DNA of 64,000 bases from Straminergon stramineum (taxonomy: Eukaryota; Streptophyta; Bryopsida; Hypnales; Calliergonaceae), in NCBI GenBank assembly GCA_963920665.1, contig OY987265.1:8189001-8253000 (forward strand). The letters are read 5' to 3'. Every line of letters begins with the position of its first letter. Positions within the stretch are counted from its first letter, which is position 1. The translations under genes were made by a program, and so were the position numbers. The notes under the pieces were generated by a model, which made no database searches, was not told the DNA's origin, and saw only the letters and a program-made list of their open reading frames with translations. Below are positions 35,095 through 45,645 of the stretch, piece by piece.

Positions 35095-35515
35095 TATGTT
35101 ATGTTATGTGTTGCATTATTTACTTGTGACCATCTTTGTTGATTATCTAATACTCTTGCTCATACTTCAAGTCAAATTCATTACTTAATGTTATGTTATG
35201 ATATGTGTTGTATCATTTACTTTTTATCATCTTTATTGGTTATCTAAGACTATAATTAGTAATAACTCCAAGCCACTTGAAGTAGTTACTTATTACATAA
35301 TGTTATGCTATGTCATACTTTACATCATGTATTTTTAATCCTCTTTACTATCAACTAATACTTTAGTGAAAACAAACTCATTACATAATGTAATATTATG
35401 TGTTGCATCATTTATTTTGAACACCTTCATTGATAATGCAAATCAATGAAGTCTAACTTCTACCTAATGTAATAGTTATGTCATACATTGGTTACTTCAA
35501 TCCATCTTTGATTAT
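35095..35515 (+). repeat. Degenerate tandem array, about 80-110 bp period, five units
   Basis: A marker phrase (GTTATGTTATGTG-TTGCATTATTTACTT and variants) recurs near 35096, 35190, 35302, 35390 and 35469. Each is followed by a CATCTTTNTTGATTATCTAA-like phrase. The array stops about 200 bp before the repeated signal-peptide exons of the glucanase gene. It is non-coding. Confidence 0.7.
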
Positions 35516-35718
35516 ACAAAAAAATTCAAATGGAGTCAAATATTCTTCATTGTTTTTAGAGAATTAATATTTATGCAAATATATAAGGTCAAAGTAAATT
35601 ACTTATGCTCTCTCTATTTTTTAATTTTAATTTTTTGTATAATTCAACATAGGGTTTGTAGTGCACTCACTAATATAAGCAAATCAAGCTATTTTTTTTA
35701 TCATTTAAACTTTTGGAG

Positions 35719-35788
35719 ATGGAGAGACAAAGTTTTGGTGCAATGCCTATGCTCATATTCTTATTAATATGGCTTCTTCATATTGTTG
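35719..35788 (+). other. Alternative first exon R1 of the glucanase gene
   Basis: 70 nt encoding MERQSFGAMPMLIFLLIWLL followed by HIV and one base of a Gly/Ala codon, then GTAAGT. A short polar start followed by an uninterrupted hydrophobic core is a textbook secretory signal peptide. The exon ends in phase 1, which fits the body exon at 36688. With R1 the mature gene would encode 351 residues. Confidence 0.7.
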
Positions 35789-38181
35789 GTAAGTATTACT
35801 AAAAATCTCAAGAAAACAATTTATATTTATGACCAATTTGATTATTAACTTGAGGATGTTGGAGAAATAAAGCAAATTGACTTATTTCTTGTCATTTGAA
35901 CCCTTGAAGATCAAGATATTGAGTTTTGGTGCAATGCCTTCGTTTATATTGGTGACTAATTGACTATTGATGAAAATCTTCAAGAACCAATATTTTTTCA
36001 TGGCCAATTTGATGAAGCTTGAAGATGTCATAGCACATTGACTTATACAAGGAAATCAACCTATTATTTTATCATTTGAACATGGATTTGAAGATGGAGA
36101 TACAAAGTTTTGATACAATAACTTTGATTACATTCTTACTAATATGGCTTGCTTGTGGTGGTAATGGTAAGTAACAATGAAAATCTTCAAAAACCAATCT
36201 TATTTATGACCTATTCCACCAATTCAATGAAATAGACAGAAGTAACAATATATGTACCAATATATTAGTACAAAGATTTAGACACACAAAATTATGGTGC
36301 CACGACAATGTTTAATATATTTTGAGTCATAAATGCGTGTTTGTGGTGTTGATCAGTAACGAAGATAATCTTGAAATAATAAATTCTTCTCTTCTTGTAT
36401 GATCCATTCAACCAATTCAATGAAATTCAGGTAACCAATGTATTTGTACGAAAGATGTCAAACTACAGAATTGAACTTTTGAAGATGGAGATACAAAATC
36501 TTGGTGCTTCCATTCTTCCTCTCGTGGCATTGGAATGTATGAATGAAATCTTCACTAAACATCAAGCACTTCGATGGAATTGAGGTAAGCAGCATTTTTT
36601 GTAAAATAGATTTGGAAATTTCAAAAAACCCTAAACCCTAGAAATTGCTAACATTGTGCAAAGCGTCAAACCGCTTGGCTTGAGCAGCGTCGTCCCCGTG
36701 CCCCGACGCGCGCGCGCCTTCTCTCGTGGGCCTCAACTACGGCCGCGTCGCCGACGACCTTCCCAGTCCCACGGAAGTCACAAATTTCGTCCACCGCCTC
36801 AACATCAATCACATCAAAATCTTCGACTACGACGCATCTGTGATCGAAGCCTTCGACAACGACAACATCAGCTTGACCATCTGCGTCCCCAACCAGGAGA
36901 TTCCCAACCTCGCTGGTTCTGCCGACGCCGCCTTGAAATGGGTGCAGGAGAATGTGCAAACTCGCGTCCCGGCAGCGAAAATCACCGCCATCGCTGTGGG
37001 CAACGAGATTTCTGGAGATCTTTGGCATGCGCTGGTGCCCGCAATGTGGAAGCTTCACGCGGCTCTGGAGGAATTTCACTTGGAAGATGGGATCAAAATC
37101 TCGTCACGGGTGTCTATGGGGGTGCTGGCGACCTCGTACCCGCCTTCCGCTGGTAAGGAAATTTCCGGATATTTTTCGTAAATTTTATGCTTCATTTCGG
37201 TTTGTGAGATCAACTGGCATATGGGTCCTGACATTGATAAGGTATGCGCACCTGTAATGGTCACTACTTGGAACTTGGAACTGAGCATATGAGCATAGTT
37301 ACTAATAGTGATCATAAATTATGTTGATATGATCTCATTGGCAACTGCAAGAGGATTCCAACGCACTTAAGCATGCATTATTTGGACACTTGGAGGAATA
37401 AGTTAAGAAATTCAAATCTGATTTTGTCCAGGCTGTACCAAAAATCATCGGTAGGCTCTCATAGACTCTCATGTTTTGACTGTGTACATCTTGTATAATC
37501 AATATGTACGTTTTGGTGTTGCTTATTAATTAGTCCAAATGTAGGTGTCGAATTTTGGGCAGTGTTGATTATGGGTGTGCAGACCTTAGTCTCTAGATGA
37601 GCATACTGTTAAATTCTTAACTTCGATTACCGACAGACGTTGATTGCGTTCTGTGACCAGGTACTTTCGGAGATAACGCAGTCATGGAGCCGCTCCTGGC
37701 GTTTTTGAAGCAAACGGGCTCCAGTTTCATGATAAATATTTACCCCTACTTTGTCTTCCGGAATGACCCTGTGAACGTCGCCCCCGAGTACGCCCTCTTC
37801 GCGGAAAACAACGGCGTGCACGACGCCAACACGAGTCTTCAGTACTCCAACCTCTTCGACGCCATGTACGATGCCACTGTGTTTGCGATGAAGAACTTGG
37901 GATACGATGATATTCCTTTAGTTGTGACCGAGACGGGATGGCCGTCGAAGGGTGAGGAATCGAAAGCGCATGCAGCTACAATGGACGATGCGGAGAGTTA
38001 TAATAACAATCTGATTAAGCATTTGAGAAGTATCAAGGGCAGTCCAGCGCGGCCTGGGGAACCCATCCAGGTGTTCATCTTCGCGCTGTTTAATGAGAAT
38101 CAGAAGCCCGGGATGCTGTCCGAGCGGAACTTCGGGCTGTTCTACCCGAATATGACCAAGGTTTACGATTCGCAGTTCTGA
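35719..38181 (+). CDS. GH17 glucan endo-1,3-beta-glucosidase
   Basis: The body is exon 36688-37152 and exon 37661-38181, joined in phase 1 inside PSAG/TFGDNAV. A signal peptide comes from first exon R3 (36082-36166; 356 aa) or R1 (35719-35788; 351 aa). The mature N-terminus VGLNYGRVADDLPSP is the GH17 opening. VGNE carries the acid/base glutamate and VTETGWPS the nucleophile; MINIYPYF and the C-terminal FGLFYPNMTKVY are also family-typical. There is no C-terminal X8 (CBM43) module or GPI tail. This indicates a secreted, wall-acting enzyme that cleaves beta-1,3-glucan such as callose. The body exons are GC-rich, whereas the first exons lie in AT-rich DNA, a strong contrast within one gene. A telobox (AACCCTAAACCCTAG) lies just before the body exon, in the intron. 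Confidence 0.92.
36082..36166 (+). other. Alternative first exon R3 of the glucanase gene
   Basis: 85 nt from ATG at 36082 (second in-frame ATG at 36094), encoding MDLKMEIQSFDTITLITFLL and then IWLACGGN, then GTAAGT. It has a good hydrophobic core and a small-residue tail suitable for cleavage. It ends in phase 1, so G plus CG at 36688 forms an Ala codon. It is the intact copy nearest the body exon and therefore the likelier main first exon. Confidence 0.72.
36623..36638 (+). promoter_or_regulatory. Telobox in the first intron of the glucanase gene
   Basis: AAAACCCTAAACCCTA contains two overlapping AAACCCTA motifs, a known plant promoter and leader element. It lies about 50 bp before the acceptor CAG at 36685-36687. 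It could mark a former or alternative promoter directly in front of the body exon; this is inference. Confidence 0.5.
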
Positions 38182-39514
38182 CATGTAATCGACATCACAA
38201 TTTTCAGAAAATATTCGACTGCAGTGAGATTTGGAATTATGGAATATGCTCCGCTGACAGTTTGCACACTATGATTCTGTGTTGCACATTCAAACTATGA
38301 TAAGCTTCTGTTAACATACCTCAGGTCAGTATGCATGAATATCGGTGTTTTCATTTCAAATAAACCAGCGTTGATCAATCAGCGTCAACTATCGGTTTCA
38401 ATAAGATTGAGACTCAGTTGAGTTCTGCTTGGTTAGCCAAAGTGACATGACAGGCACTTAATCTCAGTATGCTAATTATCAGTCATGAAAGACATGCAGG
38501 AAAGCATCAACATACCCAAGCCTAACGGGATACAACTGGAGATTTAGAAGTTAACATTGGTATTTTCCAACATAGACAAATCAGAAGAATTTCTGAGGTA
38601 CTGCAGGAGGAAGATGAAATTCCCAACGACAGTGCCAAGAAATTTACAACGAAGGACGATATATGATATACGAAACGAACGACAAAACTTAAGCATAAAA
38701 CGCAATTGGAATGCATGACAGCCCACCATTACCTTACTTCTCTCGTCTATATGGAAAGTGAAGACTACCAGAGCCCTCCCTGTTTATAAGTAGAATTTCA
38801 TTGAAAGTATCCTCAACAGTACCAACAAGCTATTTCCTTAATTGCTATTCGTTTAGTGGTGGATCCCTACATTTACGACCTTCGTTTCGAAAACTTCCAT
38901 TGAAAGACTTCTCCTGACAAGTAACCTTCAATTGAAACTGATCTACCGTTGCAGCAAAATAGCAACATACGGATGCATTGCATGGAATAAATGGGAAGCA
39001 ATACTACAACATTCGTATTTCTGCAACATAGCATGTTCAGACAAGTTCACAAACCATTGCTACTGCAGGATATAAGACACGACCAAATCACCAACATATA
39101 CACAGCATGAGACGACAAATGATATCACCATAAACACATATTTAATCGTTAACATGCAATCCAACATCCTCAGTTTCAAAACAGAGGTCTAGCACAATCA
39201 AACTAAAGCCCTCTATTAATTCGGTTTAGCATATCTTTCATTTCCAACCCTCCGGGAAAAATCCTCGTAGTAAGTTTGTCAAATTTCATGGAAGACATGG
39301 TCAGAGAAATCAGTCTTGGGTAAATTTAGCCAATATGTCACATGCACGTCTCAGGATGCAATTAACCACTATTCAGATCTACCAATATCTAATACCAAGC
39401 CTGCAAAATTTCTCCTATGAAGAGAAACAGCCCAACCGAACTCAGACAGCACCATTGTTTGTAGAGGGTTTATAACACTACACCGCAAATTACTGGTCAT
39501 GGGCACTAGCTGCG
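38182..39514. other. Intergenic DNA between convergent glucanase and HMA genes
   Basis: This contains the 3' ends of two convergent genes. An AATAAA at 38359-38364, about 180 bp past the glucanase stop, is a plausible polyadenylation signal. No additional exon or inverted repeat is supported. Confidence 0.5.
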
Positions 39515-41378
39515 TCAAATCTGATCGGAATAGCCTGGTTTCCCATCCTTCTTATTCTTTTTCTTCCCCTCCTTCCCTCCTCCTTCAGCATCCGCCCACA
39601 GAGACGCCCTCTTCCGGATCTTCGCCATGGCTTTCAGGCAGGCCTCCGGCTTCACGTCCCCTGTGACAGTCACTTTCTTGGATGGCACGTTGATGTTGAT
39701 GCTGCTGACTCCTGAACAATTGAGGATCCAAAAGTTGGGTGACATCAACAACACGATACGATGTATACATAACAAGAGATCAGGATTATTAGGGGTACCA
39801 CTAAGAGACATAGTCGCACTAAAACACGTCAGACCACTATCTTACAGTTAATTCTAATCAGCGTAATGGGCAAGCAAGAAGCACAGTTTTCTGTACGGAC
39901 CTTGTCGGTTGCACAAATCCCGTGGACTCTGTTCCTTGTAAAATAAGACAAGACGGAGCCAACACAGTTTTTCCTTCATACTCCAGGTAAATTACGCAAC
40001 TCGATGTAGAATCTATAATAGTAAGAAATTCAATCGGGCCTGTGAACTCGAACTGCAGTTGCGAAAGATCGACTTAATTTCGGCTGCAGAAGAAGCTCCA
40101 GAAGACGATTGAATTGGGTAAACGATGGAGTGAATCATCATTACTATGTCACATTTTAGAGGATAGATTTCAAAAAGCAGAACTTATTTCTCGGCGTTCC
40201 AGGGGGTTAGAAGAGCAGTTATTATAACACTAAGAATTCTAGACATTTCTTTGACGAATCCTATGAAGAGTCAATTCTCTGGTAGACAAGTCTTTCCATG
40301 CACGATTGACGACGTACTCTTACGTAGAAAGACGTGCTTCTGCATATTCACACCAATTTCCATGGACACCGACTGTTAGGTAACCCACTTTGATTGACTT
40401 TAGAATGCTTAGATAATGATTTCTAATAAGATCAGTCAGTGTGCACAAAACTTCGTCGTTGATGCGCAAATCAGAGACGAACTAAAGAGTACGGAGTTCT
40501 CAAGAAGCGCGATACTTGACTGCGACGAAGAAAAAATGCCAAAGTAGTTGAATAATTCAAGATCCCGAGAACCGAGGAGTCCCTTCCTTAGACTATGTCA
40601 GGTTCCAAGGACATGGGAGCGTTAGGACGAATTCCGAACTCAAAAATTCTTCACATACAGGATTTGTATTATCTGATAGATAAAGACTTGTAATTAGCAT
40701 GAGATTAAACATATAAGTTTTGTAGAAGTAACAAATATTCAAATATTTATCTAGACACCGGCGAAATTGTTGAACAAATTCTTCAAAATCTTAACAATTA
40801 CTGCTAGAGTAGGCAATCCGAGACGCAACAAGTCACTCATTCGATTCGGACAAAAGTAATCTCGATGTGTAACTTACCACTCAGCTCTATGAGAACGCGC
40901 CGAACCTTCTTAACGCAAGCCTCGCAACACATGTCCACCTTCAGATGAACATCACCGTTATTTCCCTTCTGCAATAAGAAAGTTTAAAAGAAGTTTGAGC
41001 CTCAGTCAGTAGCTTATTTACATACTGCAAGTTACAGCAATGAATGAACATTCTTCTGAAGGAGTCCGACAGATGAATATATGAACGCTGATTATGATTA
41101 TCAGCACCAAAGTCTAAACCCCAGGTTGGGATTACCTTGTCCTTGGGATGACTCTGCTCCTTCGCAACCCCAACTTCAACAGGCTTGGAGTACTCGTATA
41201 TATGGGTGAGTGCAGGCTCGGGACCATAGAACAGCTACAAAGCAAAATCGGTCCAACTAATTCGTCAGAGCGGTTCGAACTACCAGTATACGAGGAACTT
41301 TAAACAATGCAACAGAAAGTCAGTGCAGAAAAGGTAGGAAAGGGTCAGCAAATGGTACACCTCATTGATTGTCCACAT
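39515..41378 (-). CDS. Heavy-metal-associated (HMA) domain plant protein, 134 aa
   Basis: Four minus-strand exons: 41378-41361, 41234-41136, 40968-40878 and 39711-39515, all GT-AG with consistent phases. The first coding exon holds only six codons (MWTINE). One HMA domain runs from about residue 44: DVHLKVDMCCEACVKKV contains the M-x-C-x-x-C metal-binding motif, followed by GVSSININ, VTVTGD and ACLKAMAKI. The C-terminus is Lys/Gly-rich (GGGKEGKKKNKKDGK) and ends GYSDQI. No CaaX box is present, so it is an HPP rather than a farnesylated HIPP. Such proteins bind or shuttle Cu, Zn or Cd ions or act in stress signalling. Introns are unusually long for the window, up to 1.17 kb. The tiny first exon is the least certain part. 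Confidence 0.85.
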
Positions 41379-42300
41379 ATTCCCTGACAGTCTTCAAATC
41401 CTGTCCATGATTCATCGGCCTCCATCAGCGAACATTTCATAGCCAGCAACTCACAACGACTTTCCCCTCATGTTATGAAACATTCTACTATTTTCAGACC
41501 AGTTCCTGGTAAACTTGAAAACTGTTTACACACCCGTTCAGGTAGGCACACTGCAGAGCCATGGAAAAAACTGAGTTTGCAAATAGAGAATGATCTCTTC
41601 GCACTCTTCCTCTTTGAATAACAATAACTAAGATTCTGGGGAGAAAATTCGGCGCAGTATTGAATGCAACCACACGGTCTCTCCAGAGGCACTATGACGA
41701 AGCAGTGAACGAATCGATGGGAAAAGAAAATTACTCGCTCCAAGCAAAAGTACACATGAAACACGACTACTGTTAAACACACAGTCCGGACTTCATTTGT
41801 ACACCTAAACCGGGACCAATGCGGTGCGTGTGGCATCATTCCATGCAAGCGACTCCATGCGAACAGTGTCTCTCATATGCGAAGAAATTGTACCGCATCA
41901 CCGACACTTTCACAAAATAAACTTCGCAAAGCATTGTACAGACAAGGAATTGGCTGCATTGCAAACATAGTGCATACAGAAACGCCTTCCTTCAATTTCT
42001 CCAGAACAACAGTCCTATACAACTAAAATATTCAAAAGCTCTTACCTAGGTCGCAACATCGGCAATGTGGTCCTAGACTCAGCTTACCAATGCAACTGAA
42101 GAAGCCTGGAGCTCAAAACCTGGTACAAACGGAGCTCAGCTTCCGATGCTTAAGCAAAATCCTGTACAATTGCAGCGATGCAATAACGAAAACCAGTGAA
42201 AACCTGCAATAAGCAACAATTAGAAAGAGACTACGGCAGTGATAGTGTAAGAGTAGCCGTCAAATTTCGAGCCTTACAATTGTAGCATGGCTGTCAATGC
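41379..42300 (-). other. 5' flank and probable leader of the HMA gene
   Basis: Moderately GC-rich DNA upstream (on the minus strand) of the six-codon exon. Minus-strand donor-like sequences (GGTAAGAG near 42045, GGTAAGCT near 42086) suggest one or more untranslated leader exons around 42050-42200. No other coding frame is convincing. Confidence 0.4.
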
Positions 42301-43577
42301 ATAGCTTCTAACTAGGCTTGTGCATTGGAGAACCTTGTTTTGCAGAAACCGTTCTGTACATATTGGTTTTCGGCGGCTCCATTAATGTGGACACGGATTG
42401 AGATTCAAATTATCTTGGCTGATTACCATGTTTTCGCTTAAGCATGTTTTAGTATTAAGTTGTGAATAAATATCATTAATTACTAGTGTAATGTTTTACT
42501 TAGCTAACTTAATCTTCAATATTTGCTCTTCAATTGAAAGGGTGTTTATTTGGTTCATGGGCCATTCACATTGGGTATTGCAAAGGAAGCGTGCTTAGAT
42601 ATGTATTTGTTCAAGAATTTTGGAAATGGTAGGTATGTTGTTATTATTCTTTGAAACACATGGACAATTTCTATTGCGAAAGGACATAGAACACCAAACC
42701 AAAGACAAAAAAATCAACAAAATTGAATGGTAGGAATTTGAAGAGTAGTTAAGTTTGGTAGGAAAATATTCACCCACTATATAGTTTGGACACAAATATG
42801 GAGAAAATATGGCACCCAATCCAATCTTGTTGACTTGTCTTGCATGCAGCAATGTAAATAAGATCATCAAATATGGATAGGTGAGTTGTTGACTTGATTT
42901 GGATTAGTCCCCTTCTTTAACTATGAGGCCTTAAATTCATATATCAACTTTGTCCACACTGCTATGAATGTCTCATTACACAAAGAAGTTGATGCTAAAC
43001 TACAAAAACTTGATATCACATTGAAAACATATATCTTCAATGCCCAAGAATGAAGAGGCCCTCGTGTGGATCTGAAGAAAAGATTTGGCTTTTTATTCTT
43101 AGGATATCCAATCTTTTCTTTTGAGTTTGTGGAAGACTTTGTTTCTAGTGTACAAATATATACTATTTCTTCATTAATGTACAATCTTTAGAGAATGGGT
43201 ATGATTCTTAGTATAAATGCTTCTCATAGAATGATAAGATTTTGTTTCAAATCTCTATAAAAAAAAATATAGTACATTCTATGTACTATGTCAATAAATT
43301 TATGATTCCCATGTTGTACTCTACCTAAAACCATCACCATCACTTTGTGTACATCTCCAAAAACAATATGTAAATATGTTGAAAAAATGATTTCAAAACC
43401 TCTACCAAAAAATATATTTGGCCCTTCATAACTTTTGCATATCATATCCAAATGTCACATTCTTTTGTGCTATAGAAACTCCTTTCACTTGCCAACAAGA
43501 AAATATGAAAAATTTAACAAAACTCATAATAGTAACTAGGCACAATAGCAAAAAGTGGTGGTTTGAGGGTAGCCACC
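42301..43577. other. AT-rich intergenic DNA, no gene recognised
   Basis: Neither strand shows splice-compatible frames with recognisable motifs. The stretch ends at the TTAA-flanked element at 43582. Confidence 0.45.
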
Positions 43578-43581
43578 TTAA

Positions 43582-43781
43582 CCCCTAAACGACGCAACGG
43601 ACATTTTCTCTCTTCTGTAGGACAAAATTGCAACTATTCATCCTCGAAATTATGGGTAGAAAAGGGAGATCTTCTATAGTAGATTGACTCCCAACGAGTA
43701 TTTTTTATTTTTTTAAAGTGGATGATGTCACACGGTTCCAAAATGGCTGATTTCCACGATCACCAGCCCGGCATTCAAGGG
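43582..43781 (+). mobile_element. piggyBac-like MITE, short subfamily copy 3 (200 bp, best preserved)
   Basis: Starts CCCCTAAACGACGCAACGG and ends CCAGCCCGGCATTCAAGGG, with TTAA on both sides (43578-43581 and 43782-43785). The body matches the copies at 16666 and 32579 (GCAACTATTCATCCTCG, GACTCCCAACGAG, GATGATGTCACACGGTTCC). With both target sites intact, this is a good reference copy for the subfamily. It is non-coding. Confidence 0.85.
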
Positions 43782-44121
43782 TTAACATCAGGAATCCCCG
43801 AGACGGTTTGAAGGTCACCGTACTTCCTAATTTAGTTCCTACTGCTCAGAAAATAATTAGTTACGAACACCTAAAATAAAAACTACAATTACACCACTAG
43901 CAGAGATGTCATGACCCATGACCCACGTCCCATACTGAGGTTCATTTTAAAGATCTTTTTAATTTGAAACTTTGAATTTGGCGGCCCTCAAGTCTTATTA
44001 TAATTTACTCTAGTACTAACTACACTGAATAGGGGTATTAAGGGACCCATACTAATTAATCGACATTCCATACTATACCTTTATTGTACATGAGTAGCTA
44101 TTAAAGTGTCTAGGGGATGTA

Positions 44122-44646
44122 CACTAAATAGTGAAATTAGGAGGACACTAAATCCTGCAAACAAAGTGGGCCCCGTAGGGGCAGATTTACCATAGGGAAA
44201 ATGCAGGAATTTTTTTTTTTTGCACATTATTTTTTTTGCAAATTCTGAATTCATATTTGCAATTAGAGACCCCAAATTAGCTATGCGGGATCTAGAACAT
44301 CCCCTAAACATGGCTCAAAATAGCGGGCACTTTTTACTTTTATCCCCAAATAAAACACAAAATGTCCCTGCAGGGCCCACTTCGTTTGCAGGATATAGTG
44401 TCTTGAGTGAAATTAGGTTGCCTTAACAATTATGTTGCCTTACCCTAAGAAAGTTACTTTACAAGCCATCAAAGTCAACAAAAAATTCTACAAATATTTT
44501 CATTTATAAACATAAAGGTTTATGAGTCCCAATTACAACAAAATCTAATTCTAAAGTGATATATTCTTGTAGAGTAATAGTAAATATTTATATAGTGTCA
44601 AATGTCAAGAAATTAGTGGGGGGCAACCTAATTTTATTATTTTGTG
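44122..44646. mobile_element. Family B copy 2, nested in A2 and split by element C
   Basis: Starts CACTAAATAGTGAAATTAGG and ends TTTTGTG, with TA on both sides. The uninterrupted site in copy A1 reads GGGGGATATACATCATG, against GGGGATG-TA-element-TA-CATCATG here, so TA is the duplicated target. The body is collinear with B1 (30159-30390). Confidence 0.82.
44142..44404. mobile_element. Nested MITE C, 263 bp, ~30-bp termini, ~11-bp target duplication
   Basis: Terminal inverted repeats GACACTAAATCCTGCAAAC and (right end, reverse-complemented) GACACTATATCCTGCAAAC continue into AAGTGGGCCC with few mismatches. GTGAAATTAGG, an 11-bp piece of the family B terminus, occurs on both sides of the insert. 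This suggests an 8-11-bp target duplication of the Mutator or hAT type. No coding frame is seen. Confidence 0.72.
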
Positions 44647-44728
44647 TACATCATGTTTCAAACATCTACAATTTTCTACAATCAATCCCTTTAGTTTTTT
44701 GGTCCTTTTAATACCCCTATTCAGTGTA

Positions 44729-45417
44729 CTATTGTCCAGCAATCCCAAAACTAGCTAAATTTTGCTTGGTTGCTACTTAATTTCTTCATGCCCTCAAAGT
44801 GAAATTCAAAAAAGTCTTCCAAAAATGAACATTTTGCTAATTTCCCTAAACCTATTTTGGGATCACTAGGATTGTCTATGATAATGTTAAAAATTATAGT
44901 AACTTATTCATAAAGAGTACATACATTCATAAGATAAGAGACACTATGTTATTTGTGCTATGTGACTATTTGCGTCACTTCATGGCCACTAAGGTAAACC
45001 AACCTATGACAAGCAAAATGTTTGGTTTGCCATGTTCACATTTTTGAAAAAAAAAAAAAATTCATTCCATATACAAATAAACATGAGAAATGCATAGAGC
45101 AATTGAAATTTTATTTTTTTGACAAATTATCAATTTGTCATGATTATTTGAAGTGTTCTGCCCAGTTGGCCCAAAACAAAGTGTAGACTATCCCCAAATC
45201 ATCACAAAGTGTACCCATAATGGTCATTTGATCACCTAAAGTAGTCTCAAAATTTCCTAACATGGTCACAATATTCTTTTAACATGGCCATGGCATAAAG
45301 GAATAAAAAATTTAGCTCTTGAAATGAATTTACACTAGAAAGGTAGAAGGTCCTGAAACAGTCACTAATAACTCAATCAACATCACCTGAGGCATTGATT
45401 TCAGCCACTAACAAACC
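44729..45417. other. AT-rich intergenic DNA, nothing recognised
   Basis: No supported feature, apart from a 14-bp A-run near 45047-45060. Confidence 0.45.
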
Positions 45418-45420
45418 TAA

Positions 45421-45642
45421 CACTATAAGAGAAAGAGATGTTTTAAGTGAGTTTTTAAGTATAGTCCTAGACATAGGATTATAAGTAATGACCTTTCATG
45501 TGATTTTCAATAAAATTTTACTAGAAATACGTGTGTTTTTAGTAAATTTTTACTAAAAATCTCCTTATGGGTCATTACTTAGAATCTTATGTCTAGGACT
45601 ATACTTAAACACTCACTCAAAACACTCCTTTCTCTTGTAGTG
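45421..45642. mobile_element. CACTA-ended MITE, 222 bp, ~75-bp inverted repeats, TAA duplication
   Basis: Left CACTATAAGAGAAAG...GTGAGTTTTTAAGTATAGTCC and right (reverse-complemented) CACTACAAGAGAAAG...GTGAGTGTTTAAGTATAGTCC are nearly identical for about 75 bp. TAA flanks both ends (45418-45420, 45643-45645). CACTA termini with a 3-bp target duplication resemble a CACTA-derived MITE. The arms would fold into a long hairpin. No coding frame. Confidence 0.85.
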
Positions 45643-45645
45643 TAA

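Larger units (their letters stand above)
35690..36600 (+). repeat. Five-unit tandem array of a signal-peptide first exon plus flanking intron (R1-R5)
   Basis: Five tandem units of about 180-210 bp each contain a relative of ATGGAGATACAAAGTTTTGG, a hydrophobic-coding stretch and (when intact) a GTAAGT donor. The start-codon positions are 35719 (R1), 35909 (R2), 36094 (R3), 36276 (R4) and 36485 (R5). R1 and R3 keep ATG, an open frame and the donor. R2 has ATC and R4 has ATT-TAG in place of ATG-GAG, and both have lost the donor. R5 keeps ATG but reaches TGA before its GTAAGC. The arrangement implies repeated local duplication of exon 1 of the glucanase gene. Confidence 0.85.
44023..44726. mobile_element. 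TA-flanked MITE, family A copy 2 (hosts B2, which hosts C)
   Basis: Left end CACTGAATAGGGGTATTAAG and right end TTAATACCCCTATTCAGTG form a ~19-bp inverted repeat bordered by TA. It shares its outer body with copy A1 at 10201-10797 but lacks element D. Element B2 was inserted at a TA inside it, and element C inserted inside B2, giving a three-level nest. Confidence 0.82.

Noticed and set aside
41264..41290. GGTTCGAACT as a tRNA T-arm
   Set aside because: No acceptor stem, anticodon arm or D-arm can be built around it; it lies in an intron of the HMA gene.
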